The notes: generated by a model from the letters alone, not told the origin. 64,000 bases of DNA from a marine gamma proteobacterium HTCC2080 (GCA_000169115.1 AAVV01000007.1:124001-188000), one strand, 5' to 3'. Shown: positions 52,685 through 61,219, numbered from the stretch's first letter. A program made the numbers and translations.

Positions 52685-52719
52685 CTCAACACTCAACACT
52701 CAACACTCAACACTCAACA
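52685..52719. repeat. Heptanucleotide tandem repeat (CTCAACA)x5
   Basis: Five perfect head-to-tail copies of CTCAACA lie in the 430-bp gap (52463-52892) between the hypothetical gene and AraC paralogue 3. The rest of the gap holds no gene. Such short perfect repeats can change copy number by slippage and so alter promoter spacing. No coding frame crosses the repeat. Confidence 0.9.
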
Positions 52720-52892
52720 GCGCAGCCTACTGTTAACAACGTGATTATATTCGCATCAATTGCTGCTTCTTCACGTAGGCACACTCTGAAAGAAAGCGCT
52801 ATCAAGTAGGGCTTAAATAAAACACATGTTGCGGAAAGGCGACAGGGGTATTAGGGTGGAGCGTGTCTTTCGGCGCATGAAGGTGGGAATTT

Positions 52893-53912
52893 TTGTTGCA
52901 AGGATCCAACAGCCGAACTGTTTGGCGACACAGTGTTTTACGCGCTTGCGTTGCCTTGGAAAGCCTCGGCTATAATGCCGATGCGTTACTCGACGAGTTT
53001 GACCTGTCGCTGAATCAGTTGTTCGAGCCGGGACTTCGCGTTTCAACTGATGCTTTCAATCTGATGCTAGCCCAGTGCCAAGTTGAGACCGGTCACGATG
53101 ACTTTGGTATCCTTGCCGGGCAATCAGTGCCGATCACCAATTCAGCCTTAGGGATCGCGGTAAGAGCTAGCGCCAGTGCACTGGATGGCATAAATCGGTT
53201 TAAAAAATTTGCCCCAGTAATAGAGAGCGGCACCGTCTTCTCAATTAAACAACACGACGACACGCATATCGTGAGTATTCGTGGCTGGAACAGCCAATGG
53301 AATCCAGCTATGCAAGACGCATTGGTATCGAGCTTGTGTTTAGCCACCGATTACCTTACCCCTGAAAATTGCAAGCCTCGGTATGTCAAATTGATCCAAC
53401 CCGAGCCCACTAACACGGCGACATGGCATGCCTGCCTTTCTGAGACAATTGAATGGGAAGCACAGGAGGTAGAAGTTGCATGGGAAAGCAAAGCCCTGCT
53501 GCACCCCCGTCTGCTCGCAGACGAGTCAACGGCCCTGCTCAACGACGCCTTAATGGAGCCTCAGCTACAGCAGGTGCTTAGAGCGAGCTTACACCACCGG
53601 GTCGAATCGCAGATCTCCCAGCATTTGCAGGCAGGAAATACGACACCGGATTTAGTCGCCAGTGATCTCAATATGGGAACGAGAACACTTCAACGTCTCC
53701 TCAAGGAGGACGGCACGAGCTTCAAGGAAATTTTAAAATTGCTTCGCCAAGAGCATGCTAAAAACTTGCTCGACACTCGAGAGCCCATTGCTCAGGTAGC
53801 CTCCAGACTGGGGTATGACGATCCAGGGACGTTTTCTAAATCCTTCAAGGCTTGGTTTGGGCTATCGCCGTCGGACTATATCGAGAACAAGAAAAATCCA
53901 ACAAAAACATAA
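52893..53912 (+). CDS. AraC-family regulator (paralogue 3)
   Basis: A 339-residue AraC regulator of the PF12625 subgroup: SRTVWRHSVLRACVALESLG at the start, and C-terminal LNMGTRTLQRLLKEDGTSFKEIL and ASRLGYDDPGTFSKSFKAWFGLSPSDY. A stop lies in frame at 52878, so the start must be TTG 52893 or 52896. AAGGTGGGA just upstream supports TTG 52893. It is nearly collinear with paralogue 1, which indicates tandem duplication. Confidence 0.9.
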   Translation: MLQGSNSRTVWRHSVLRACVALESLGYNADALLDEFDLSLNQLFEPGLRVSTDAFNLMLAQCQVETGHDDFGILAGQSVPITNSALGIAVRASASALDGINRFKKFAPVIESGTVFSIKQHDDTHIVSIRGWNSQWNPAMQDALVSSLCLATDYLTPENCKPRYVKLIQPEPTNTATWHACLSETIEWEAQEVEVAWESKALLHPRLLADESTALLNDALMEPQLQQVLRASLHHRVESQISQHLQAGNTTPDLVASDLNMGTRTLQRLLKEDGTSFKEILKLLRQEHAKNLLDTREPIAQVASRLGYDDPGTFSKSFKAWFGLSPSDYIENKKNPTKT

Positions 53913-54014
53913 TTTTTTTACGACATATAGTGCATCAATGCGTGCCCGTCAGCTTCACTGCCAATACGCTGCATAACGTTTTTAAAACAGATTTGACCCC
54001 GAGGGCGCCTGCAA

Positions 54015-55052
54015 TTACTCGCTCTGGGACTTCCTGTACTCCGCTGGCGACACACCGAACCAACCTTTAAATGCCGCTGAAAATGCACTCTGATCTAGGT
54101 AACCCAAGTCGGCAGAAATAACCCCAATGGGTTGCTCCATAGACAGGCATTTTAAGGCCTGCTCCTTACGGACGCCGGTGAGCAAACTTCGAAAGCTCGT
54201 GCCTTCAGCCTTGAGACTGCGCTGCAGTGTTCTGATTTCCAAGCCTATGTCTTCGGCGATTACTTTCTGAACCGCATTACCCTCTGCAAGCCGTGCCCTT
54301 AGCAAGGCTTTCACCTGCCTTACTAAGTCACTGCTATTTAGCCGACTTTGCAAAGCCAACTCAAAGTTCGCAGACGCTACACCCTCGTTATGAGCAGGTC
54401 GCACCCTGTGAATTGCCGCTGTTTTCCACCAAACCTTTGATTCGGTGGCACCCCAAGTTATTTGGTCTCCAAAAAACTCATGCCACGGAGCCACATCTTT
54501 CGGTGCATCTCTTTGCACCTCAATTCCAACGTACCCATCGTTTGGAGCTAAGAGAAGACGCCCTGTTTGAACCACGCCAGTGATGAACAAGTCTTCGCGA
54601 AAATATTGGGTTGGCTCAGGCCAAATTTCTGGTGGCGCCTCAAAGACAAACGCGGAAACCTCTCCTTTCAACTCGAATCCAACCTTCAACGACGAGTCAA
54701 CGATATTTGCCAGCTCTTCAAATCGAGAAAAAGCACTCTTAGCAGATCGGCTAGAGACTAGGGCATTCTGAATGAACGTATTGCCTAATGCGGGTATGTG
54801 CGTATTGATATAGAGACCCAAATCTTCGCGACCAGTTGCGAGAACACACGCCAACACAAGCCGCTGATAAGCTTCGAATGGAATTCGGGAGCCCGGTGTT
54901 TTCAACTCGGATATCCCAAGGCCAATGTCCTTCAATATAGGAAGAACATCTGACCCAAGTCGCTCAGTACCCGCACACAACCGCAAGGCAGCATACCCCC
55001 AAACTGTCCGAGTGACGTTAGCAGGAACTGCTTCAGTTGAAGGATTTCTCAT
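54015..55052 (-). CDS. AraC-family regulator (paralogue 4)
   Basis: A 345-residue AraC regulator. The N-terminus is NVTRTVWGYAALRLCAGTERLG, and the C-terminal domain has IGLEIRTLQRSLKAEGTSFRSLL and ISADLGYLDQSAFSAAFKGWFGVSPAEYRKSQ. It is closest to paralogue 2 (shared IRTLQR and WFGVSP). Convergent with paralogue 3 across 102 bp. Confidence 0.92.
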   Translation of the reverse strand: MRNPSTEAVPANVTRTVWGYAALRLCAGTERLGSDVLPILKDIGLGISELKTPGSRIPFEAYQRLVLACVLATGREDLGLYINTHIPALGNTFIQNALVSSRSAKSAFSRFEELANIVDSSLKVGFELKGEVSAFVFEAPPEIWPEPTQYFREDLFITGVVQTGRLLLAPNDGYVGIEVQRDAPKDVAPWHEFFGDQITWGATESKVWWKTAAIHRVRPAHNEGVASANFELALQSRLNSSDLVRQVKALLRARLAEGNAVQKVIAEDIGLEIRTLQRSLKAEGTSFRSLLTGVRKEQALKCLSMEQPIGVISADLGYLDQSAFSAAFKGWFGVSPAEYRKSQSE

Positions 55053-55167
55053 AGCAAATTCAGTCTCAGCCCATTAACCATGATAGAAGGTACTACAACG
55101 GAGCATGCTCTAAACCATGGATTCTGATTGGTGAGGAACATCCAGTTGCCAACCCATTTATAGCGCA

Positions 55168-55407
55168 GTGAAAGCGTTGCAAGTCAAAGCCACCACTGCA
55201 GCTTTGAGTATCGTGTTCTTTCCCAGCGATAGCGAGGAATCGGGCGTCACAAATATGCTGAAATACGACGCACTCAGGTTTAACAGCACCTCAAACGTCA
55301 TCGGTTGGCCCCGCCCGAGTAAACAGAGCGAAGAATTTTTCCTCGGCTATCAAGTAGGGCCGCGTGGCTTTAGTTATGCGTTTAAAGTTAAAGATTTGCC
55401 TTTTTAA
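55168..55407 (+). CDS. Doubtful short ORF (79 aa)
   Basis: An open frame from GTG 55168 to TAA 55407, with no ribosome binding site and no recognised domain. The C-terminal half (EEFFLGYQVGPRGFSYAFKVKDLPF) reads like a protein end, so it may be a gene remnant. It directly abuts the Fur-box palindrome. Kept only as a low-confidence entry. Confidence 0.25.
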   Translation: MKALQVKATTAALSIVFFPSDSEESGVTNMLKYDALRFNSTSNVIGWPRPSKQSEEFFLGYQVGPRGFSYAFKVKDLPF

Positions 55408-55428
55408 ATGATAATGATTATCATTAAC
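55407..55428 (+). promoter_or_regulatory. Fur box
   Basis: GATAATGATTATCATTAAC (55410-55428) matches the 19-bp Fur consensus GATAATGATAATCATTATC at 17 of 19 positions. The overlapping AATGATAAT-G-ATTATCATT (55407-55425) is a perfect 9-bp-arm palindrome. It lies 34 bp upstream of the GTG start at 55462, a typical place for iron-dependent repression. Confidence 0.85.
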
Positions 55429-55461
55429 ATGATTAAGGTAGCCGACGGCCTAGGAGACATT

Positions 55462-55947
55462 GTGGAATATAATCACCTGAGAGTTTCATTTTTAGACCAA
55501 AAGCTAGTCGAAAAACTCTGTCAATCCCATGGTGCTGCAGACAGCGCTTACCAAAGCTACTCAGACTGCGGCCTGGCTTATTTTCGACGCGATATGGCAG
55601 AGGCCGCTTTTCTAGAGTTTGGAGGTGCCTTACAAATTTGTCATTTTCAAGTATCCAAACGGGCCACTAGATCTTGGCAATGGGCAACTCGGATGGTGGA
55701 AAGTACCAACAAACTGGTTGTTACGCTCAATGAGATTCGTTGCCAAGATCTGATCGCCCCGCTGCTCGAAAAAATAAGCAATGAGCTTCATGATTTGCTG
55801 CAATCTGAAGAGTGGGGCCAGGGAGAAGACCTAACTAGGCTGAATAACTGGTGCACTGCTATGCACTGTAAAAAGCGCCAACAGGCCATGGCAAATCTCT
55901 ACAAGAACCATACTGAAAAAATGGTGATCGCGCGCACGCAACACTGA
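55462..55947 (+). CDS. Hypothetical protein under a Fur box (161 aa)
   Basis: GTG 55462 is preferred because TAGGAGA lies just upstream and the residues before it overlap the Fur box. The product (VEYNHLRVSFLDQKLVEKLC...) is mixed helix/strand, with several Cys (CQSHGAADSAYQSYSDCGLAYF; NNWCTAMHCKKRQQ) and a basic C-terminus. There is no signal peptide and no family is recognised. It resembles no known heme or siderophore protein. It is probably cytoplasmic and made under iron limitation (inference from the promoter). Confidence 0.65.
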   Translation: MEYNHLRVSFLDQKLVEKLCQSHGAADSAYQSYSDCGLAYFRRDMAEAAFLEFGGALQICHFQVSKRATRSWQWATRMVESTNKLVVTLNEIRCQDLIAPLLEKISNELHDLLQSEEWGQGEDLTRLNNWCTAMHCKKRQQAMANLYKNHTEKMVIARTQH

Positions 55948-56078
55948 CGGCCTGCGGTTTAGGCAATGCTGCAAGTACAGCAGGAGAAAATTGCTCTAGA
56001 GGTAGTAATGCCGGGCAAAGCAGTTAGACCGTTCATTGATCGCAATTGCTACCTCAAAGCACCTCAACGGGAGGAAGT

Positions 56079-56567
56079 TTAATTCGGTGAAGGATGCAGC
56101 GGTTTCGACAAGTCTGGTAATACGACAAGCTGATGCAGACCATGACGGGTACCGTCGGGGTTTAATGAAAGATAAAAACCATCAGGCTGCTGAAGTATCT
56201 TGGCGCATTGCCAACCCTCACCTACAGACGTCAAAGGCTCAGATAGCAGTACGCAGCGCTTATTATCCCTAGCCATCCAACGTCCAGCAGCCCGCCCCTC
56301 ACGGCTCACACTCCACCATCGTGTTTCGAAATATCCATCAGCGTACCAACGGGTCTCTGCCTGTACACCCGCCGTATCGAGAACTTCAGCTTTATCTAGC
56401 ACATCAGCAAATACCGATTGAATCTCTTTCGTCCCCAGCGCTCTTACTTCGTCTTGACCTTGAAGGAAATCTGAATATAACCATCCGGCCATGATCAAAA
56501 GCATCACGTAACTGAACCTTAACCGTTGACTTTGACGCTGCAAATTAGTGCCCTGTAACCTATGCAT
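56079..56567 (-). CDS. Exported or membrane-anchored hypothetical protein (162 aa)
   Basis: ATG 56567. Residues about 17-35 (RFSYVMLLIMAGWLYSDFL) form a hydrophobic segment after a basic N-terminus, so the protein is exported or anchored. The remainder is Trp/Arg-rich with repeated strands (ETRWYADGYFETRWWSVSREGRAAGRWMARDNKRC) and a pair of Cys (KRCVLL, WQCAKI) that could form a disulfide. No family is recognised. Neighbours give no clue. Composition and length support a real gene over the overlapping plus-strand frame. Confidence 0.6.
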   Translation of the reverse strand: MHRLQGTNLQRQSQRLRFSYVMLLIMAGWLYSDFLQGQDEVRALGTKEIQSVFADVLDKAEVLDTAGVQAETRWYADGYFETRWWSVSREGRAAGRWMARDNKRCVLLSEPLTSVGEGWQCAKILQQPDGFYLSLNPDGTRHGLHQLVVLPDLSKPLHPSPN

Positions 56568-56724
56568 TAGCGCTTACTTTTCGATCTTTACGCGATACAA
56601 AAATCGATAAAAACACGCTTAAGTCTCGTCCTGTAGCCCGTGTCATGCCCGGAAGAATGAACATGAAGCCACGCTTTGCGGCAACGAGAGTGCGTTGAGT
56701 TTGATTGTAGGTACAGACCCCTGG

Positions 56725-57309
56725 TTAACCCTTCAAGGCCCCACAAAACTCACAATCTAGATCAAGATTATAAGCGTTCAAAACAGTAACAATGAACTCC
56801 CGCCACTGAGCGCTGGGTGTCCAGATAGAATTCAGTGCCAAAACTGCATCATTCATCGATACCCCTTGAGCAATGACCCGATAGAGAAAAACAAAACTAC
56901 TGGCGCGCCAATTGACCTGACAATGAACCAAAGTATTTGCTCCCTCTGCCTGTTGCATCACCGCGGAAAATATCTCGTAATCTGCGACCGTGGGCGCCTC
57001 CCATATCACAGGAATATGAACAAACTGCATCCCAAGATCACGAACAATCCGATCCTCCCCCGGCAGTGAAGTGTCATGATCTCCAAACGCAAGGTACACA
57101 ATTCGCTCAACTCCAGCTTTAGAAATTACCTCAAGTGCGTCTCCTGAAGGCTGCCCGGAACTGGCTAACGAATCAGAGTAAGCGATGTAATTTACAATCT
57201 CGAGGTCATCTCCTTCCTGAGCAAAGCTTGGTACACCCGCAAGCGCGGCAAAGGCCAAGAGAAATTTGAAGAGTAATAACCCGCTACTAGAAAACGCTTT
57301 TTTTTGCAT
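56725..57309 (-). CDS. Secreted protein-tyrosine-phosphatase-like protein with an altered P-loop
   Basis: 194 residues from ATG 57309, with a signal peptide (MQKKAFSSSGLLLFKFLLAFAALAGVPSFAQ). The dual-specificity-phosphatase-like fold is suggested by YIAYSDSLASSGQPSGDALEVISKAGVERIVYLAF, an Asp/His region (FGDHDTSLPGED), and VHCQVNWRASSFVFLYRV. The last is a PTP loop, but Cys and Arg are separated by four residues (CxxxxR), not five as in the classical HCx5R. It may bind or hydrolyse phosphate differently. This loop is shared by a group of marine-bacterial homologues as far as I recall. Confidence 0.7.
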   Translation of the reverse strand: MQKKAFSSSGLLLFKFLLAFAALAGVPSFAQEGDDLEIVNYIAYSDSLASSGQPSGDALEVISKAGVERIVYLAFGDHDTSLPGEDRIVRDLGMQFVHIPVIWEAPTVADYEIFSAVMQQAEGANTLVHCQVNWRASSFVFLYRVIAQGVSMNDAVLALNSIWTPSAQWREFIVTVLNAYNLDLDCEFCGALKG

Positions 57310-57530
57310 GGTTGAGTCACTCCGCCTAATCAATTTACCTGGATGATTGTAGATCAAATGCGAACATTACTCATGTTTTGGGCAATGTAACTCGCACTAT
57401 CGGTGCGAGCCAACGATCAAACAAATTCAGCGCCTCGCCACTGTTTTAATTTTGGTGATTGGTTTATTGTGAACTCAGTCACAGTGCATTTACAAAATGG
57501 CGTCAAATGTTGCAGCAAGGAGACTCGTCT

Positions 57531-59177
57531 TTGCCCACCAATGAAGAAAAAGCGGATGAAAACAATGGCAGCCCACAATCTCCACACGCCCGTAAGTCTG
57601 CGCGTGAGCTCATCGCTATCATTGATCAGCAAGACCGGCAGCTAAGCAACCTACACACGCACATCCACAAAACCAACGTAATACGGAGTTCTTTAGAGCA
57701 AGCCGCTGATATTGCTGATTTGGGTCACGCTATTTGGGATGACCAGCTCGACCGAGATATTTACGTGTCAGACGTTATGGCTAAAATCCACGGTATGGAC
57801 GTCGCAACATATCTAGAGAAAATTTCGAGCTTAGAGGCATATGCTCTACTTGTTGTTGAAGAGGATAGAGAAGCCTATCTAGCTTATGAGAGCCAAGTAG
57901 AACACCAATCAGCTCACTCAGATTCATTCGTTGAATACAGAGTACGAATACCCAACGGTCAAATTCGGCACTTAAAACAACAGACCCGCCTCCTGCCCAC
58001 CGAGGAGGGCATTGGCCCTCAGTATCTTATTGTTATGCAGGATCTTACAAAGGCTAGGCAAGCCGAGGAGGGTTTACGTAAAGGGCAGGAAGCCCTATCG
58101 AATAGCGTTGCTTTACTTCGACTAAGCGCCAAAATAGCCAATATTGGCCACGCTATTTGGAACTACGACCTCAACACCTATTCTGAAGTTTCTGAAGAGT
58201 GGGCTGGCATTTTTGGTTATGAGCAATCTGAATTCCTAAATAAATTTGCAACGTTCGAAGCAGATTTGGAGCTAGTAGATCCGGCTGATCGTCAGCGCTA
58301 TTTGGACTATTACAATAGTGAAGAGGATCTCGATATAGAGTACAAAATTGTGCGACGCGATGGTGAAATCCGCCATGTGTACCAGTTATATCATTATGAC
58401 GGAGCTAACCCCTCACAGGCATTCGTAACATTACAAGACATAACAGAACGCAAGCGTACAGAAGCAAACCTTATTCAGTCTTCCAAAATGATTACGCTGG
58501 GCGAAATGGCTGCCGGTATGGCCCACGAATTAAATCAACCACTCAATGCAATTAATATTGCGGCGGAAAATATATCGCAACAAGCAGCTCGAGGCCGCGC
58601 CGACGTACCCGATCATATTCTTAAAAAAATCGATCGAATAAAGGAGCAAGTTTTTCGCGCATCGTCTATCACCGATCAAATGCGCATTTTCGGTCGCGAG
58701 GCTAAAGAGAAAAGCTATGCATTTGATCTAAAGGATGCCGTCAACAATGTTGTTGAGTTAATGGAACCGCAGCTCAAGCTGGACGAAATCAAAATATCGG
58801 TGGAGCCACTTGCGAATCAAATAATGATCTGGGGTCATCAGATTCGATTGGAGCAAGTCTTATTGAACTTGGTTGCCAATGCCAATTTCGCCATCAAGAG
58901 CGGTGGAAAAATACAAAAAATGCTTTCCATCGCCGTATCACAAGAAAGTGAAAGCTGGGTAACCTTGAGCGTGTCTGACACTGGGGCTGGCATTCCCGAA
59001 GGCGCACTTAAACGAATTTTCGAACCCTTCTACACCACCAAGGATGTAGGTGTTGGTACCGGCTTAGGGCTGTCAGTCAGTTTTGGCATTGTGCACGATA
59101 TGGGCGGGAATATGATTGCTGAAAACACAGCTCAGGGGGCCCGCATCAGTGTAGAACTACCCATCATCAAAGCATGA
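57531..59177 (+). CDS. PAS-domain sensor histidine kinase
   Basis: A soluble histidine kinase of 548 residues from TTG 57531, which has AAGGAG 8 nt upstream. In-frame ATG 57507 lacks a ribosome binding site. Two PAS domains (each with an IGHAIW/LGHAIW-type start; about 60-180 and 200-310) are followed by HisKA with the phospho-acceptor His in GMAHELNQPLNAI (about 332), N-box NLVANANFAIKSG, G-boxes DTGAGIPEG and GVGTGLGLSVS, and F-box FEPFYTTKDVG. There is no transmembrane segment. No response regulator gene is adjacent, so its partner is elsewhere. Likely senses a cytoplasmic signal such as redox state or a ligand. Confidence 0.92.
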   Translation: MPTNEEKADENNGSPQSPHARKSARELIAIIDQQDRQLSNLHTHIHKTNVIRSSLEQAADIADLGHAIWDDQLDRDIYVSDVMAKIHGMDVATYLEKISSLEAYALLVVEEDREAYLAYESQVEHQSAHSDSFVEYRVRIPNGQIRHLKQQTRLLPTEEGIGPQYLIVMQDLTKARQAEEGLRKGQEALSNSVALLRLSAKIANIGHAIWNYDLNTYSEVSEEWAGIFGYEQSEFLNKFATFEADLELVDPADRQRYLDYYNSEEDLDIEYKIVRRDGEIRHVYQLYHYDGANPSQAFVTLQDITERKRTEANLIQSSKMITLGEMAAGMAHELNQPLNAINIAAENISQQAARGRADVPDHILKKIDRIKEQVFRASSITDQMRIFGREAKEKSYAFDLKDAVNNVVELMEPQLKLDEIKISVEPLANQIMIWGHQIRLEQVLLNLVANANFAIKSGGKIQKMLSIAVSQESESWVTLSVSDTGAGIPEGALKRIFEPFYTTKDVGVGTGLGLSVSFGIVHDMGGNMIAENTAQGARISVELPIIKA

Positions 59178-59331
59178 TTCGCCACTTTAAGCTGGAAAGT
59201 TGCGGAAGCTCCAAAATCTCAGAAGAGGTGATAATTTACAAAAGGTAAGAAGAACACCGCTCCTGCCACCTGATGGAAGGCTTACACCGCACATCTGACA
59301 GCCTAGGTCAGTGCAAAAATTGCGTGACAAC

Positions 59332-59393
59332 AAAAACAGTTGCTTGATGTGGTTTAACCACCGCGCCGACTGGGGCCACAACCAGCTGTTTTT
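59332..59393 (+). terminator. Branched hairpin after the histidine kinase
   Basis: AAAAACAG (59332-59339) and CTGTTTTT (59386-59393) close a structure with an inner GTGGT/ACCAC hairpin (59349-59361), and the outer 3' arm is itself a U-run. It lies in the 282-bp convergent gap 59178-59459, which otherwise contains no gene. Confidence 0.5.
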
Positions 59394-59459
59394 CAATATT
59401 TCGAAGTACTAGAACCACGCCGCTACGTTCTAGTGTCGGCATTTGTGACAAACAAAACC

Positions 59460-60548
59460 TTAAGGCTTTGTGAAGCTAGGAATCTCACAGAAAACATCAG
59501 ACTCTACTTTGATACTAACGGCAGAATTACCGTGAGCTCCAGCGCACCAAGAAGGCATAACCATTGAGTACAACCCGCTACCACCGGCCTGAATGATTAA
59601 TATCTGTTCCGGACTCCTAAAAGCCATCCTTCGGGTAGGATCCTCGCCCGTATTTGCTGGTATACCGCTGAATACAGGCATAAGTCGCTTGACCGTTTCA
59701 TCGGACAAAGAGCTACGCTCATAAAGCTCGCGAGCTATATCTTCACGAGTGAGGCCTGCCTTATGCAAGATCTCACTGTGCTCAGGATTCAACACAACCG
59801 TCGCAAAACCACCGGTTAAAGAGGCATTGTTGCTGGGTGGGTTAGCCAGCGCTAACGCCAGTAACTCAAGTAATACGGTGTAGCCCTTAGGATCATCGCC
59901 ATCTCCGGCATAAATTACCGAGTGTGGCGCCTCTGCACCTACAATAGTGACAACACTGTCTTCTGCATCAAAACCCAATGAAACGTGAAGAGGCGGAAAA
60001 GGGCTGCCCTCTTCGTCCTCGGCAAGACAATATGTAAACTTGCCCGGATGACCCAGCAGAGCCATGTCCGAACTACCGGGTCTGGCTTTTCCAATGTTGA
60101 TCATGGTCAGTCGCAACGCCCGTCCTATTGTGGCATTGGCTCGATGCCCTGGACCAAGAGCACCGGTACCAGAAACAATAGGGCCACAGTTATGGCGTGC
60201 AGGGCCGTTGACAATCATCAATGGGGCGGTGCAGTGGGTTGTTGCCTGCATTTCCGTAAGGTCAAAAGCCGGCTCGATGACAGCTTTAACTGCTGCTACG
60301 ACAACCGGCATATAGTCAGGCAGACACCCCGCCATAACCGCCGCCACAGCAACCTTTTCAATACTCGCCACCCCATGACCCGGCCCCATAGTGCCCAGCA
60401 CCATATCTCCGGCCTGGCCGGAGGCCAGCACCATGCGCGCAACCCTCTCAGCCGTGGGAATAACCACGGGTAGGCCGTCAGTACACCCTCGCTGATGCAA
60501 ATCCTCAAGCGCTTGTGCCTCATCAGCTGCAGAAAGCAAATCAGTCAC
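59460..60548 (-). CDS. Conserved hypothetical protein, partner of the UGSC selenoprotein
   Basis: A 362-residue protein starting at GTG 60548, overlapping the stop of the UGSC gene by 8 nt, so the two are translationally coupled. Conserved-looking glycine-rich blocks are TDGLPVVIPTAERV, MGPGHGVASIEKVAVAAVMAG, THCTAPLMIVNGPARHNCGPIVSG, ALGPGHRANATIGRALRL, and GHPGKFTYCLAEDEE. Several Cys/His residues could bind a metal or take part in redox chemistry. It has no signal peptide and no named domain that I can recognise. The tight coupling suggests the two proteins form one enzyme complex. It is not a known glycine reductase subunit by sequence pattern. Confidence 0.75.
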   Translation of the reverse strand: MTDLLSAADEAQALEDLHQRGCTDGLPVVIPTAERVARMVLASGQAGDMVLGTMGPGHGVASIEKVAVAAVMAGCLPDYMPVVVAAVKAVIEPAFDLTEMQATTHCTAPLMIVNGPARHNCGPIVSGTGALGPGHRANATIGRALRLTMINIGKARPGSSDMALLGHPGKFTYCLAEDEEGSPFPPLHVSLGFDAEDSVVTIVGAEAPHSVIYAGDGDDPKGYTVLLELLALALANPPSNNASLTGGFATVVLNPEHSEILHKAGLTREDIARELYERSSLSDETVKRLMPVFSGIPANTGEDPTRRMAFRSPEQILIIQAGGSGLYSMVMPSWCAGAHGNSAVSIKVESDVFCEIPSFTKP

Positions 60549-61077
60549 CGCCCCCCTCCAAAGCCTGAATAATCGTGGGCGCTACTGACTCTGCGATCTT
60601 ACGCATAGTCGTCGTCTCTGTTCCTGCCACAGGGTGAGGCAACTGAACACGGGGCACTGCTGGCATGCCCAAGGACTGAGCAACAAAGTCGCCCTGAGCC
60701 CAAAATTCTTCCGTCACCAATGCAACTGCTGGAATACCAAGGTTTGCAATATTAATTCCGTCACGCACGGTGCCGGTGGTGCAAGAGCCTCAATGTCCGT
60801 AGGCAGCAATGACGCCGGAACATTCTCCCGTAATTTCCTGCAAGAGCTTGTCCCCGGCAGGAATAGTGGCGTTACCTTTGTTGTACGCCCGCAAGGTAAT
60901 ACCAGGAAACAGTGCCTGAATAGCGTCACCCACAGCGTTTAAAAATTCAACGGAATCGGGAAACCCATTGGCCAATAAACCAATCGTCGTAGCGGCTTCT
61001 GGCTTGACGGCTAGAGACAGCTCATACGGTATTTCCTCAACGCCTATTGGTGCATCTGGATTGTGATAGTCAATCAT
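60541..61077 (-). CDS. UGSC-family selenoprotein (in-frame TGA read as selenocysteine)
   Basis: A single 178-residue gene from ATG 61077 (AAAAGGAG 5 nt upstream) to TGA 60541, interrupted only by TGA at 60790-60792. Codons on both sides form one continuous protein, and the TGA falls exactly at the U of the motif that names the family: AYGH-U-GSCTTGTVRDG (U96). Without recoding the upstream part would be a 95-residue fragment and the downstream half would lack a plausible start. The sequence after the motif, GIPAVALVTEEF, resembles the Sec region of glycine-reductase B-type proteins. It overlaps its partner gene by 8 nt. A weak hairpin (GCAC/GTGC, 60765-60782) follows the TGA as a SECIS candidate. 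Function is unknown; it is probably a redox enzyme. Confidence 0.9.
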
Positions 61078-61205
61078 AAAGACTCCTTTTAAGACTCCCA
61101 ATTTAACGTACAAGGAGGGGCTATGGCTATTAAGAAGTTCCCAATGAGACTCAACCTTGATTAAGTTGACATAGCCTGACGTAACGGCGGCGCGAAAGCA
61201 CTGCA

Positions 61206-61219
61206 ATCGATATATCGAT
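61206..61219. promoter_or_regulatory. Perfect 14-bp palindrome between the UGSC operon and the transporter
   Basis: ATCGATATATCGAT is fully self-complementary and central in the 298-bp divergent region 61078-61375. Nearer the UGSC start, GGCTATG and CATAGCC arms lie 47 nt apart, and a CTCCTT string on the minus strand could pair with the UGSC ribosome binding site AAGGAG. No gene is seen in the region. Confidence 0.4.

Noticed and set aside
55168-55407. 79-codon frame considered as a gene fragment of a larger protein
   Set aside because: No start signal or homology recognised. Retained only as a low-confidence entry and not used in interpretation.
56036-56272. Plus-strand 78-codon frame
   Set aside because: Lies antisense to a longer minus-strand gene with a clear export signal and better composition.
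60541-60768. Separate 75-aa gene after the TGA
   Set aside because: It is in frame with the upstream 95 codons, its GTG has no ribosome binding site, and the intervening codons complete the UGSC motif. It is the C-terminal half of the selenoprotein.
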